Assembly (NCBI GenBank): GCA_004298505.1
Contig: SCRO01000056.1
Location: forward strand, 62,001 to 126,000
DNA: 64,000 nt
Source: Rhodanobacter sp.
GTDB lineage: Bacteria; Pseudomonadota; Gammaproteobacteria; Xanthomonadales; Rhodanobacteraceae
Direction: 5' to 3'
Positions 46,198 through 54,937 of the stretch are shown piece by piece (position 1 is the first letter of the stretch; each line of letters starts with the position of its first letter). The notes beneath the pieces are model-generated. The model saw only the letters and a list, made by a program, of their open reading frames with translations, ran no database searches and had not been told where the DNA came from. Made by a program: the position numbers and the translations under genes.

Positions 46198-46650
46198 TCA
46201 AGCCGTAGCGGCGGAACGACTGAGGCCAGCAAAGGTGGCGCCGAGCACGGCACCCCAGATCAGGTGCAGCACCAGCGTCATCACCGGCGCCATCATACCC
46301 AGGTGCATGCCGAACAGGCCGGCCCCGGCCATCGGCATCGGGATCAACATCATCGCCAGCCAGGCCAGCACGCCGAACACGATGCCCTTGACTACCGGAC
46401 CGCCGCCAGGGAGCGCCTTGTAGAGCAGCGCAAAACCAATGCCCCACACCACAGTACCGATCAGGAAGTGGAGCATCCAGCCAACAGCTGGACTGGCGGG
46501 CAGCCCCATCATGTTGTGCGCCATGCCGGCCAGCATCCCGGCGATGTCCAGTCCGGGCATCACCCCCATCATGGACTTCAACAGCATCAGCACCGACAGC
46601 ACCACCGTGGCGACAAAGCCGGCAATCATCCCGCGCAAATAGACATTCAT
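46198..46650 (-). CDS. Small membrane protein (DUF6789-like)
   Basis: A 150-residue, methionine-rich membrane protein with four likely helices (for example MIAGFVATVVLSVLMLLKSM). The ATG at 46650 has AAAGGAG upstream. It lies 76 bp downstream of the ECF sigma gene and could be its partner, but it shows no zinc-binding anti-sigma motif, so this is only a suggestion. Confidence 0.7.
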   Translation of the reverse strand: MNVYLRGMIAGFVATVVLSVLMLLKSMMGVMPGLDIAGMLAGMAHNMMGLPASPAVGWMLHFLIGTVVWGIGFALLYKALPGGGPVVKGIVFGVLAWLAMMLIPMPMAGAGLFGMHLGMMAPVMTLVLHLIWGAVLGATFAGLSRSAATA

Positions 46651-46726
46651 GACGTTCTCCTTTGAGGTGATCGCTCAGTAACTAATTCCCGCACCCGAAG
46701 TTGGGCTCGGTAGTGTGAGACGCCCG

Positions 46727-47236
46727 TCAATCCTTGAGGTATTCCTGCACCATCTGACGACCGCGGTAGATACGGCTCTTCACCGCTTCCCGGGTCAACA
46801 GCAGCTGGTCGGCAATCTCGCCGATCGAGAACTCCTCGAAATCGCGCAGGACGATGGCCTCGCGGTATTTTTCCGGCAGCGACTGGATCGCGGCGGCCAG
46901 ATCACTGCGCAGTTCGAAGTGATCGATGTACACCGCCACCGGCAGGTTCTCGCTCTCGGTGGCTCGCTCGCCGTGCATGGCACGCCAGAGACGATGGCAT
47001 TCGCGCCGCACGATCGAAAACGTCCACGCCGGAAACGCCGCCACCGTGCGCAGCGCGCCGATGCGTCGATAGATCAGCAACAGCGACTCCTGCACTGCAT
47101 CATCCGGATCCACGCCGGCCGCACATTGCGTATGCGCGATCCGGCTCAGATCCGGGCGGCAGGCGGCAAGCAAGTGTTCCACCGCCACGATGTCGCCTTG
47201 ACGCGCCGCATCCACCAAAGTTGGGTCGTGTTGCAT
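46727..47236 (-). CDS. ECF sigma factor
   Basis: A 169-residue sigma-70-type ECF factor. Region 2 has HTQCAAGVDPDDAVQESLLL and FSIVRRECHRLW; region 4 has SLPEKYREAIVLRDFEEFSI then GEIADQLLLTREAVKSRIYR, the helix-turn-helix. The ATG at 47236 has GAGGA at the correct distance; upstream starts at 47257 and 47287 are less likely, and 47287 lies in the promoter. The gene is preceded by the motif TGAATCC-N17-CTCTAT, also found before bufA and two other loci, so it is probably autoregulated and drives them. Confidence 0.9.
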   Translation of the reverse strand: MQHDPTLVDAARQGDIVAVEHLLAACRPDLSRIAHTQCAAGVDPDDAVQESLLLIYRRIGALRTVAAFPAWTFSIVRRECHRLWRAMHGERATESENLPVAVYIDHFELRSDLAAAIQSLPEKYREAIVLRDFEEFSIGEIADQLLLTREAVKSRIYRGRQMVQEYLKD

Positions 47237-47290
47237 CGTGTCCTCATACTGCGGCATCACCGCCGCATAGCGTAAGCGATTCTCCACTGA

Positions 47291-47320
47291 ATAGAGCAGC
47301 TCAGCAGTGGAAAGGATTCA
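47291..47320 (-). promoter_or_regulatory. ECF-type promoter of the sigma-factor gene
   Basis: On the minus strand: -35 TGAATCC (47314-47320), 17-bp spacer, -10 CTCTAT (47291-47296). The transcription start should fall about 10 bp downstream, before the ATG at 47236. Three more copies with identical spacing occur on the minus strand in this window. This copy and the bufA copy also share TTTCC directly after the -35 box. Confidence 0.75.
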
Positions 47321-47348
47321 AGTTCGGCAGCTTCGCAAAACGCCCGCG

Positions 47349-47864
47349 CTATTCGGCAACCGGCTGCGGCTTGGGCTGCGACCTGGCACCAGGCCAGAAC
47401 CGCTGGATCAGCCAATCGATCGAAAGCTTGCCCGGTCCCCAGGCGATCACGGCCAGCAGCATGATGGCCCAGATCTTGTGATCGGTGAAATCGCTGCCGA
47501 TCAGGCCGGCCCAGAAACCGTGTGGCCACAACGCCGAGTACGAGATCACCGCCATGATGTTGTAGACGAACAGGAACACAGCGGTCAGTCGTCCGGCAAC
47601 GCCAAAAACCAGTAGCCATGGCGTGATCAACTCGATCCACGTGCCGAGGAAGGCAGCCGTGTCAGGCGAGAGTAGCGGTACCTGGTACATGGTATTGAAC
47701 AAGAAGCTCGTGCCGTAAGGGTCGTCGAACTTGACCACGCCGGCGTGCCAGAACGCGAGCGCGACCCACACGCGCATCAACAACAAGACGACAGGGCCCA
47801 GCCAGTCGGTCGCAACCTGGGCGCCGCCAGTGTAGCCCGACGTCAGATATCGGAGCATGCGCAT
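47349..47864 (-). CDS. DoxX-family membrane protein of the bufferin operon
   Basis: A 171-residue protein with four transmembrane helices (VVLLLMRVWVALAFWHAGVV, then two helices around WIELITPWLLVFGVAGRLTA). It belongs to the DoxX family, which often accompanies DUF692/bufferin genes. The start at 47864 (MRMLRYL) overlaps the end of bufC by 22 bp. Its role in the system is unknown; a quinone-linked or thiol-linked redox role has been suggested for the family. Confidence 0.82.
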   Translation of the reverse strand: MRMLRYLTSGYTGGAQVATDWLGPVVLLLMRVWVALAFWHAGVVKFDDPYGTSFLFNTMYQVPLLSPDTAAFLGTWIELITPWLLVFGVAGRLTAVFLFVYNIMAVISYSALWPHGFWAGLIGSDFTDHKIWAIMLLAVIAWGPGKLSIDWLIQRFWPGARSQPKPQPVAE

Positions 47865-48658
47865 GATGAACTTTCCTCGGGTTGAACAGGGATGATTTCC
47901 GTGACGAGACTCGCAGCGACAAGACTCGTGATGCACGCCGGGAGATCGAAAGACGGATCCTGGGCGCTCGCTGCCGCGTGGGCGGCGTCCAGCGTGTCGC
48001 CGCGTGCCAGCGCATCGATGCAGGCAAAGCTGGCGCTGTCGATGGCCGCCATGGCCACTTCGCCTTCGCTGCGCCAGAGCACCACGCGATCACCGGATTC
48101 GGGGAGTGTCAAACGCTCTGCCGTCGGCTGCGTCGCGTATTGCCAAAGCGCGAGCACGGGATAGGCACTGACAAACCGCTGCATGCTGGGGTGCAACGCC
48201 ATTCGCGCCGCTCCCTCCAGCGCAGCCAGCCTGGACTCGAACTCTGCGCGGGTCAGCGCGCGGGTTTCGCTGGCCAATACCGCCACCTGACGCCGCCATT
48301 CCAGGCGCGCGACGTCGCCGAGATACGGGAATTGCTGCACGTTGGGCAACCGCTCCAGGCATTCGGGAAAGTGTTCCCCGAAGGCCTGAAGATTGCCGGA
48401 TCGGGACGGCTGCATGCACCGATAGTGCGCGGCAGCGTGCTCGAAAAACGCCTCGCCCACCAACGCGGCTACGGCAGGAAACGTCGTGCGCAGAGCCTCC
48501 AGGTGGATCAGTTCGCTATTGTGACGGTAGATGCGCAGGCGAGCGGCGGGTTCGATGCCGACGTCGACCAGTTGCTCGGTAGGCCCCGTTTCCTCGGCGT
48601 CGTAGAGTGCGTCAAGAAAGCAGCGCTGAAGGTCAAGCAGTGCAGGCGCGGTACGCAT
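47843..48658 (-). CDS. bufC: BufC-like partner protein (DUF2063-type N-terminal domain)
   Basis: A 271-residue protein with a HvfC/BufC-type N-terminal domain: IYRHNSELIHLEALRTTFPA and GEAFFEHAAAHYRCMQPSRS. In bufferin clusters this partner is thought to bind the precursor and bring it to the MNIO enzyme. The ATG at 48658 overlaps bufB by 26 bp; the longer frame to 48691 lies further inside bufB. The C-terminal part (about 170-271) is a poorly defined winged-helix-like region ending SSSCACSDI. Confidence 0.88.
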   Translation of the reverse strand: MRTAPALLDLQRCFLDALYDAEETGPTEQLVDVGIEPAARLRIYRHNSELIHLEALRTTFPAVAALVGEAFFEHAAAHYRCMQPSRSGNLQAFGEHFPECLERLPNVQQFPYLGDVARLEWRRQVAVLASETRALTRAEFESRLAALEGAARMALHPSMQRFVSAYPVLALWQYATQPTAERLTLPESGDRVVLWRSEGEVAMAAIDSASFACIDALARGDTLDAAHAAASAQDPSFDLPACITSLVAASLVTEIIPVQPEESSSCACSDI

Positions 48659-49505
48659 CGAGCACCTCCTCGGCGTGGGCCGCTTCGGCAAGCAGCACCT
48701 CCAGTTCGGGAATGTCCTGATCCCACTCGATCAGCGTCGGCACCGGCCCGAAGTACGCGATGGCCTCGGCATACAAGTCCCACACGGCGGCGTCCACCGG
48801 ACGGCTGTGCGTATCGATCAGCAGCGGCACCGCGAACTCATCCTTGCGCGTGAAGCCGGCCAGGTGGATTTCCCGTACGCGGTCGCGCGGCAGCGAATGC
48901 AGATAGGTGCGCGGATCAAAGCCGTGATTCACGCTGTTGACATAGATATTGTTGACGTCGCAAAGCAATCCGCATCCGCTGCGCCGGACTACTTCGGCGA
49001 CGAAGTCCCACTCGGTGTAGTCGCCATCCTGGAAACGCAGGTAGGTGGAGATGTTCTCGACCAGAAATTCGCGTCCCAACGTGTCCTGCACCTGGCTGAT
49101 TCGTGACGCCAGCAAGGCTACGGCCTCCTCGGTGAACGGCAATGGCAGCAAATCGTTGCTGTGACGCCCACCGACCGCACCCCAGCACAGATGCTCGGAT
49201 ACCAGCGCCGGCTGGTAGCGCTCCACCAGTTCCACCAAGCGCTTGAGGTGCAAGCTGTCCAAGGCGTCGGCGGAACCCAGCGAAAGCCCCACGCCATGCA
49301 GGCTCAGCGGATAGTCGGCGCGGATGCGCTCCATCGCTCCATGCAGGCTGCCGCCGGCGGCAAACAGATTTTCGCTGTGCACCTCGAACCACGGCACGCG
49401 GGGCCGCTCGCGCAACACCCGGCTCACGTGTGGGGCGCGCAAGCCGATGCCGGCCGCAGCCGGCATCGGGGAGGCACTCATGGCGATGATTTCTTCGTTC
49501 GACAC
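48633..49505 (-). CDS. bufB: MNIO-family (DUF692) peptide-modifying enzyme
   Basis: A 290-residue TIM-barrel enzyme of the multinuclear non-heme iron oxidative (DUF692) family. Metal-ligand regions are present: WFEVHSENLF, LSLHGVGLSLGS, LVSEHLCWG, FLVENISTYL, LLCDVNNIYVN, REIHLAGF, LIDTHSRP and IEWDQD. Known role of family members: oxidative modification of cysteine-containing precursor peptides, for bufferins giving thiooxazole-type groups that bind copper. It is 12 bp downstream of the bufA-like precursor and overlaps bufC. Confidence 0.92.
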   Translation of the reverse strand: MSNEEIIAMSASPMPAAAGIGLRAPHVSRVLRERPRVPWFEVHSENLFAAGGSLHGAMERIRADYPLSLHGVGLSLGSADALDSLHLKRLVELVERYQPALVSEHLCWGAVGGRHSNDLLPLPFTEEAVALLASRISQVQDTLGREFLVENISTYLRFQDGDYTEWDFVAEVVRRSGCGLLCDVNNIYVNSVNHGFDPRTYLHSLPRDRVREIHLAGFTRKDEFAVPLLIDTHSRPVDAAVWDLYAEAIAYFGPVPTLIEWDQDIPELEVLLAEAAHAEEVLDAYRACTA

Positions 49506-49517
49506 GGTGCCTGGGCC

Positions 49518-49838
49518 TCACATCGCTTTCTCGGTGCCGCCATCGATCTTCCCGCATAGGCCCGCCGGCAACGCCACGAACGCATTGGCATCACGCGCAT
49601 GGCTGTCCTGTCCGGCGCACGAGTGACCCGGCGACTTGCAATCGTTCTTGTACGCGGCATTGACGCCGTAACACAATTGCATATGATCTTTCTTCACCAT
49701 CGCCATCACGCGTTCTTGCTGCATCTTCATCTGCGCGGGCGTCATCTGCATCGGCGCCGCCGCGGCCATGGCGACCGATGCCCCGCCAAACGTCAGGGCG
49801 CCGACCAAAGCGGCCTTGAGTAGCTGAGTGCTGTTCAT
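49518..49838 (-). CDS. bufA: Bufferin precursor
   Basis: A 106-residue exported peptide. The signal sequence (about 1-26) ends in ASVAMAAAA. The mature part has four cysteines at 56, 67, 74 and 95 in the bufferin arrangement: [20 protein letters not shown] and LPAGLCGKI. In the family these are partly oxidised by BufB, and the product binds copper in the periplasm. The ATG at 49838 has GGAGA upstream; an in-frame start at 49883 lies inside the -10 box of the promoter and is rejected. The histidine/methionine-rich leader of the mature region ([19 protein letters not shown]) is also notable. Confidence 0.9.
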   Translation of the reverse strand: MNSTQLLKAALVGALTFGGASVAMAAAAPMQMTPAQMKMQQERVMAMVKKDHMQLCYGVNAAYKNDCKSPGHSCAGQDSHARDANAFVALPAGLCGKIDGGTEKAM

Positions 49839-49881
49839 AGAGATGTCTCCGGTATGGTTGGCCGGGATGTTCCGGCAACTC

Positions 49882-49911
49882 ATAGAGCCGCCGAGCGTGG
49901 GAAAGGATTCA
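49882..49911 (-). promoter_or_regulatory. ECF-type promoter of the bufferin operon
   Basis: On the minus strand: -35 TGAATCC (49905-49911), 17-bp spacer, -10 CTCTAT (49882-49887), 44 bp before the bufA start. It matches the promoter of the ECF sigma gene box for box, so the sigma factor encoded downstream should transcribe bufABC-doxX. Confidence 0.78.
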
Positions 49912-50018
49912 TCTGATTGTCAACGGTGTGTCGCTGGTGTTCGACATGCTCGATTCGTGGCGTTGGCTGCGAGGTGAACGCGACATACCCGGGCATGCTC
50001 GCCGCGGGTTGGACGAAA

Positions 50019-51500
50019 TCACCTGAGCGGCACAGAACCTGACCGGGCGTGCGCGCCGGCAGCCGGCGCGGTGGTCTTCGACTCGTCACCCTGCAGCTCG
50101 CCCAGAAAGCTCCGGAACTCCGGCGCCTGCGTCAGCAACCGGGCAGCCAGGGCACGCAACGCATCGACCTGATCGGGGTGCAGATGAAACGTGGTCGGCA
50201 TCGCGTTGAAGCGCTGCCGCTCGGCGGGATCGGTGATCTGGTTGAACGTCAGTACGGCGAAATTCACGTCGACCTTTGCTGCGCCCGGCGGGCGCATCGC
50301 GTTGACGTGCCTCGCCCACATCATGAAGCCGCCCTTGGCCAGCGCTGCCGTCTCATTGTTGAGAATGCCCAAGGAGGCATCAAACGATGCGCGCAAGGTA
50401 TCGATGAGGTCGGGTCCGTGGCCGCTCCGCGACCAGGGATAGGGCGCATAGACCTGCGCATTGGCGACAACAACCAGCACATGCCGCACCCGACGCAGTT
50501 GTTCGGGCGTGAACGCGCCAGCCATGTCCGGTACGTTGCCGTACTGCGCCACCGGACTCATCATCGAGCCGCGCACGCCGAGATTGTCGGTAACACCGCC
50601 GTCGACCAGACGCAGGATCGGCATCTTTTTCGGGTCGTCGTAGCGCGACAGGGCCAGCGCCACGGCATAGCGGCGCGCCAGCAGGCTGTCGTGCGCCAGC
50701 GACTGCACCACCCACGGCTGGTGCCGTTGCGGGCAATCGGGATAATTGCGCAATGCAATCGGCGCGAACGGCCCCGGCACCGCCGCCGAGGCCATCACCG
50801 CGTTGGCCACCGGATAGGTCGACAGATCCGAGCACAGGAAATCGAACTGCGGCTGGATGAAGGAAAACGTGGTGGCATTGTTCAAATCGCTGGCATTGAG
50901 GATGATCATTGGCAGGCCGGCCGGCGACATGTCGGCGAACGTCTTGCCATCGAGCAGCGTGCGATTGAGGTAGGCGGCGACCAGGTCGCTGCGGTTGTAG
51001 TGGCGGCTGGCGATCGAGAGCAGATGATCGGGTCGCCGCAGCAAGCGCAGCAACTCGCCCTGCCAGTTGCGATACAGAAAACGGGAAGGAAAGTCGTCGA
51101 AAATGCGGTCGCCGAACAGGCCGTAATACGCTGCCGTGTAGCTGCCGCCGGATACCGAGGTGATCACGTCTACCAGATCGAGCAGCCGCGTCGGTTGCCC
51201 GTCCACATCGACGACGGTGTCACGCAGCTTTTCCAGCACGCCATAGCTGAACGCGGCCGCGCGGGTGCCGCCACCGGAGAAGGCAAGTACGATAAAGGTG
51301 TCGCGCGGCGGATGCGGGAACCGCGTCTTGAACTCGTAGCGATCTTCGACCCCGACCGGCTTGATCCGTGTGTTCCACACGCGCGTGGCGCAACCGGCCA
51401 ACCCGCACAGGGCGACGCCAAGCAACAGCCATCCCGTGCAGCGCCGGCGCCGCTGGCCAAATGCCGAACTGCTGGCTCGTCTCTGCGCCGTGTTCACCAT
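50019..51500 (-). CDS. Patatin-like phospholipase, lipoprotein
   Basis: A 493-residue protein. The signal region WLLLGVALCGLAGC carries a lipobox, so it should be membrane-anchored. The patatin core has the oxyanion loop FSGGGTRAAAFSYGV, the nucleophile serine in ITSVSGGSYTA (a variant of GxSxG), and the catalytic Asp in RLVDGGVTDNLG. It is a predicted lipid acyl hydrolase acting in the periplasm or at the outer membrane. No operon partner is evident. Confidence 0.88.
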   Translation of the reverse strand: MVNTAQRRASSSAFGQRRRRCTGWLLLGVALCGLAGCATRVWNTRIKPVGVEDRYEFKTRFPHPPRDTFIVLAFSGGGTRAAAFSYGVLEKLRDTVVDVDGQPTRLLDLVDVITSVSGGSYTAAYYGLFGDRIFDDFPSRFLYRNWQGELLRLLRRPDHLLSIASRHYNRSDLVAAYLNRTLLDGKTFADMSPAGLPMIILNASDLNNATTFSFIQPQFDFLCSDLSTYPVANAVMASAAVPGPFAPIALRNYPDCPQRHQPWVVQSLAHDSLLARRYAVALALSRYDDPKKMPILRLVDGGVTDNLGVRGSMMSPVAQYGNVPDMAGAFTPEQLRRVRHVLVVVANAQVYAPYPWSRSGHGPDLIDTLRASFDASLGILNNETAALAKGGFMMWARHVNAMRPPGAAKVDVNFAVLTFNQITDPAERQRFNAMPTTFHLHPDQVDALRALAARLLTQAPEFRSFLGELQGDESKTTAPAAGAHARSGSVPLR

Positions 51501-51525
51501 ACGCCCACCATACCGCTGTCCCGTA

Positions 51526-51807
51526 TCAGGCTTGCACGGTCACGCCTCGCCAGAACGCCACAAGGCCGCGAATTTCCGCTGCCGCCGACTTGGGCTCGGG
51601 GTAATACCACGCCGCCCCGGGGTTGACCTCCTCGCCAACGACCACATCGAAATAGCTGGCCGTACCCTTCCAGGGGCACACCGTGAGCTGAGTGCTGTCA
51701 CGGAAATGTTCACGCTTGAGCGACTCCGGCGGGAAATAATGATTGCCCTCGACGACCACGGTGTTGTCGCTCTCGGCGATGACGCAGTCTTTCCAGATGG
51801 CACGCAT
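51526..51807 (-). CDS. DUF427 domain protein
   Basis: A 93-residue beta-barrel-type protein with GNHYFPPESLKREHF, CPWKGTASYFDVVVG and AAWYYPEPKSAA, the pattern of DUF427. Function of the family is not established. It lies 15 bp downstream of the hydrolase/OsmC gene and is probably cotranscribed with it. Confidence 0.88.
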   Translation of the reverse strand: MRAIWKDCVIAESDNTVVVEGNHYFPPESLKREHFRDSTQLTVCPWKGTASYFDVVVGEEVNPGAAWYYPEPKSAAAEIRGLVAFWRGVTVQA

Positions 51808-51822
51808 GGTCTTCTCCTGGTT

Positions 51823-52818
51823 TCAGATTTGTTGATGACTCCCGGCGACCATGCGCAAGGTCATCGTGGTGCACGTGCCCAGGGCCGCCAGCAGATAGTC
51901 AAACGGACCGGGGCCGGCGTCGTTGCCGCCGACGCTGGTCGGCTCGTCGGCCAGCAAGTGATGCCGGCCGGCCTGCACCAGCTGGGTGTAGCGCCCGGTA
52001 CCGCTCTCGGTCACGCGTACCTGCCCCGCGGCCAGCACCGACGGTGGTGCCTGCTCGGGCAGGTACGGCGTCACCCACGCAGCGATCACACTGGCCGCAT
52101 ATGCGGCGTGCGCGCGACCGGTCAACAAGTGGTTGGCGCCATCCAGCGCCACGAAGCTCTTCGGATGTCTGGCTGCCTCGAAGATTCGCCGCGCCTGGTC
52201 GATATCGACCACTTGGTCCAGCGGCGCATGCATCACCAGTAGGGCGCAGCCCAGCGAGGTGATGCGCTCGTGCAGGCGTTGGGCCTTGAGGTCATCCAGA
52301 AACTGTCGTTGGATGCGAAACGGTCGGCCCGCCAGGCTCACGCCTACTTCGCGCTCGGTATCGAGCTTTGCCAGGGTGTCGTCACCCAGTTGCCTGGCGA
52401 CATGCAGCGGCTCGGACGGTGCCCCGAGGGTGACCACCGCACGCACTTCGGCGATGTCGTGCGCGGCCGACAACACCGCCGCACCGCCCAGGCTGTGCCC
52501 GATCAACAGCGTCGGTGCCTGGTGATTCTCGCGCAGGAAATCGGCTGCCTTCAGCAGATCGGCCACGTTGGAGCTGAAATTGGTGTTGGCAAATTCGCCC
52601 TCACTCAGGCCCAGGCCGGTGAAGTCGAAGCGCAGTACGGCAATGCCCTGCGCGTTCAGTGCGGCACTAATGCGCGAGGCGGCCAGCACGTCCTTGCCGC
52701 AGGTGAAACAATGCGCAAACAGCGCATACGCACGCGGCGGTGTCGGCGGCAGGTCGAGCCGGGCTGCCAGCAAACTGCCGTCGTAACCGGGAAACTCCAC
52801 GCGTTGTGCACCCATCAT
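51823..52818 (-). CDS. Alpha/beta hydrolase fused to a truncated OsmC-like domain
   Basis: A 331-residue protein. Residues 1-250 are an alpha/beta hydrolase with the nucleophile elbow LIGHSLGGAA and the catalytic His in DGANHLL. From about 270 it has an OsmC-like start (HHLLADEPTSVGGNDAGPGP then ALGTCTTMTLRM), but the chain stops after 331 residues where full-length fusions of about 400 residues continue with the second catalytic cysteine. The OsmC half is therefore incomplete and probably inactive in peroxide reduction. The hydrolase part looks intact. Confidence 0.85.
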   Translation of the reverse strand: MMGAQRVEFPGYDGSLLAARLDLPPTPPRAYALFAHCFTCGKDVLAASRISAALNAQGIAVLRFDFTGLGLSEGEFANTNFSSNVADLLKAADFLRENHQAPTLLIGHSLGGAAVLSAAHDIAEVRAVVTLGAPSEPLHVARQLGDDTLAKLDTEREVGVSLAGRPFRIQRQFLDDLKAQRLHERITSLGCALLVMHAPLDQVVDIDQARRIFEAARHPKSFVALDGANHLLTGRAHAAYAASVIAAWVTPYLPEQAPPSVLAAGQVRVTESGTGRYTQLVQAGRHHLLADEPTSVGGNDAGPGPFDYLLAALGTCTTMTLRMVAGSHQQI

Positions 52819-53285
52819 GTCGACTCCGTCATAGCTGGCTCAAGCTGAGCCGCATACTTCGAACATAGCCGATAGAGGTACCCACCGGCGCAAAAGGTTT
52901 ATCCGGCGACCGGCGCACATTCGCATGGCATCAGGCACTGAAGAACAGGTGATACGGCAGTTCCGGGAAACGCACGCCCACGGCCGCTACGGCGGCACCT
53001 CGCGAAAAATCCCCGTTTTGTTCCGCACGGAATGACATCGGCTTGGCCTCGCTCTGAGTGTGAGGACTCACCAGTGCAACCCGTGGGAGTCCATCGTGCG
53101 TCGAATGCCCGGTCTGCCAGGGCGGCAATCGGGTTGCGATGAGTGAGGACGCGTACAGCGGACCCGACAGGCTCGGGGTTCACGGCCCGGATTCGTGGGG
53201 GGAGTGGCCGTGAACTGATGTGTCCGCCGTACGACGTTCTCACCTCTATAGAGCAGGCCAACCCCCGATCGGATTCACCGCAGCA
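52819..53285. other. Intergenic region with an ECF promoter copy
   Basis: About 470 bp. Apart from the promoter copy at 53248-53277, it holds a possible 35-codon minus-strand frame (about 52931-53038) ending PELPYHLFFSA. This resembles the tail of a TonB receptor, but it is too short to call a gene. No other coding region is supported. Confidence 0.4.
53248..53277 (-). promoter_or_regulatory. Third copy of the ECF-type promoter motif
   Basis: On the minus strand: TGAATCC (53271-53277), 17-bp spacer, CTCTAT (53248-53253). The copy begins 9 bp beyond the araC stop codon. It points towards the hydrolase/OsmC and DUF427 genes, but with a 430-bp leader, so either a small gene lies between or part of the target has been lost. 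Confidence 0.6.
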
Positions 53286-54140
53286 TCACGACATACGCAG
53301 CGCCCCGGGCGAGCGACCGTGGATGCGCTTGAAGGCGCGGCTGAACGCTGCCTCGGTCGCATAGCCGGCGATCTCCGCCGCTTCGGCCACGCTGACGCCG
53401 CGCTCGGCCAGCGCCGCGTGTGCCTGTTGCATGCGCAAGGCGGTGACGTATTCCATCGGCGTGGTGCCCACCGATTGCGCAAAGCGGCGTGCAAATGCGG
53501 CGCGTGACAGGTGCACCTTGTCGGCCAGGCTGGCGACCGTCCACGGATGCTGGGGGTCCTGGTGCACGGCCAACAGTACGGGGCCAAGATAAGGGTCCGA
53601 GATGGCCCTCAGCAGCCCCTGCTCGACGGTGCCGGCAGCCAGGCACTGCCGCAGCGCGTACATGAACAGCGCGTCTGACAGCTTGTCCATCAGCGCGGCC
53701 GCACCCGGTCCATTGGTCTGCGCCTCGGCAATGATCAGCTGCAGCAACGCGGTCGGCGTGGCAGCAACCACGGGATCCGACGGCGAGGACTGCCGCAACA
53801 GGATTTGCGCCGGCAAGGATGCCAGCAACACCGCCGCCAGCGGCGATTCAAACTCGAAGTAACCGCAAAGCAACAGCGTGGTTGTACTGTCATCGGCATC
53901 GAGCGCCGCAATCAGGCGGTGCTCGCGGGGGCGGCTGAACAGTACCCCGTCGCCGCCCCGCAGCACCACATCGGCGCCGTCGTCGTCGGTGCGCAATACG
54001 CAATGCCCGGCGGCTACCAGGTGGAACATCGCCTTGCGCTCGTACTCCGCGTCCAGCACCCACTGCCCGCAATGCGTGCTGCGATGGAATACGCGCGCCT
54101 GCAGGCGCAGGTGACGCATCAATTCGCTCAGTTCATCCAC
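53286..54140 (-). CDS. AraC-family transcriptional regulator (cupin sensor)
   Basis: A 284-residue regulator. The N-terminal cupin domain (about 15-110) includes AMFHLVAAGHCVLR and GDGVLFSRPREHRL. The C-terminal AraC domain has two helix-turn-helices: TVASLADKVHLSRAAFARRF and VAEAAEIAGYATEAAFSRAF, then RIHGRSPGALR. It is divergent from the CMD/EthD genes beginning at 54277 and may control them. Confidence 0.9.
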   Translation of the reverse strand: MDELSELMRHLRLQARVFHRSTHCGQWVLDAEYERKAMFHLVAAGHCVLRTDDDGADVVLRGGDGVLFSRPREHRLIAALDADDSTTTLLLCGYFEFESPLAAVLLASLPAQILLRQSSPSDPVVAATPTALLQLIIAEAQTNGPGAAALMDKLSDALFMYALRQCLAAGTVEQGLLRAISDPYLGPVLLAVHQDPQHPWTVASLADKVHLSRAAFARRFAQSVGTTPMEYVTALRMQQAHAALAERGVSVAEAAEIAGYATEAAFSRAFKRIHGRSPGALRMS

Positions 54141-54276
54141 GGTGGCTCCAGATCAAGACGCAGGGACAAGCATGCGCGCGCTGCAGACATGGTCGCATCT
54201 CCGGCCGGCTGTCAAAGTATGCCCACGGCCACAGCGACATTCGATCGGCCGCCCATCCAACGAAGGAGTATGAACC

Positions 54277-54834
54277 ATGAGCGAATTTACCTTGCACACC
54301 CCTGACTCCGCACCCGAAGCAGCCCGCGCCATACTGCAGGGCGCCAAGAAACAAACGGGGTTCGTGCCCAACTTGTACGCCAACCTTGCCAACGCGCCAG
54401 CGGCCCTGGAAGCTTATGTCGGGCTCGGTGCACAGTTCGACAAGACCTCGTTCAACCCGGTGGAACGCCAGGTGGTGCTGCTGGCCGTCAGCGTGGAGAA
54501 TGGCTGCGAATTCTGCGTCGCCGCCCATTCGATGATCGCACGCAAGATCGCCAAGGCCCCCGATGCCGTCGTCGACGCGCTGCGCAACCGCACCAGCTTG
54601 CCGGACCCGCGGCTGCAGGCGCTGGCCGTGTTCACCCGCACCATGGTGAAGGAGCGTGGCTGGGTCACCGGCGCGCCACTGGAAGCCTTCATCAAGGCCG
54701 GCTTCACTCACCAGCAGGCGCTGGAGGTCGTGCTGGGCGTGACGATGAAGACACTCAGCAACTATGCCAACCACCTGACCGAAACCCAGACCAACGTCGA
54801 GTTTTCCAGTGAAGCCTGGAAGCGTCAGGCATAA
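54277..54834 (+). CDS. Carboxymuconolactone decarboxylase-family protein (AhpD-like)
   Basis: A 185-residue paralogue of the protein at 35082, with the same motif Cys77-x2-Cys80-x3-His84 (NGCEFCVAAHS) and the shared tail LEVVLGVTMKTLSNYANHLT. The start follows GAAGGAG. It is divergent from the araC gene and followed by an EthD-family gene. A thiol-peroxidase-like role is likely; the substrate is unknown. Confidence 0.87.
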   Translation: MSEFTLHTPDSAPEAARAILQGAKKQTGFVPNLYANLANAPAALEAYVGLGAQFDKTSFNPVERQVVLLAVSVENGCEFCVAAHSMIARKIAKAPDAVVDALRNRTSLPDPRLQALAVFTRTMVKERGWVTGAPLEAFIKAGFTHQQALEVVLGVTMKTLSNYANHLTETQTNVEFSSEAWKRQA

Positions 54835-54937
54835 ATGTCCTCTACACTGTAAAACAGCTGTCACACGAGGCGCCACGGTGCGCCGATGCGGGAGCGACCA
54901 AACCCCTGGTCGCTCCACCCTCTGCAAGGAGACACCG

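Noticed and set aside
52931-53038. Possible remnant of a TonB receptor C terminus (PELPYHLFFSA)
   Set aside because: The match to the receptor tail at 40241 covers only about ten residues and lacks the terminal aromatic residue; not enough for a pseudogene call.
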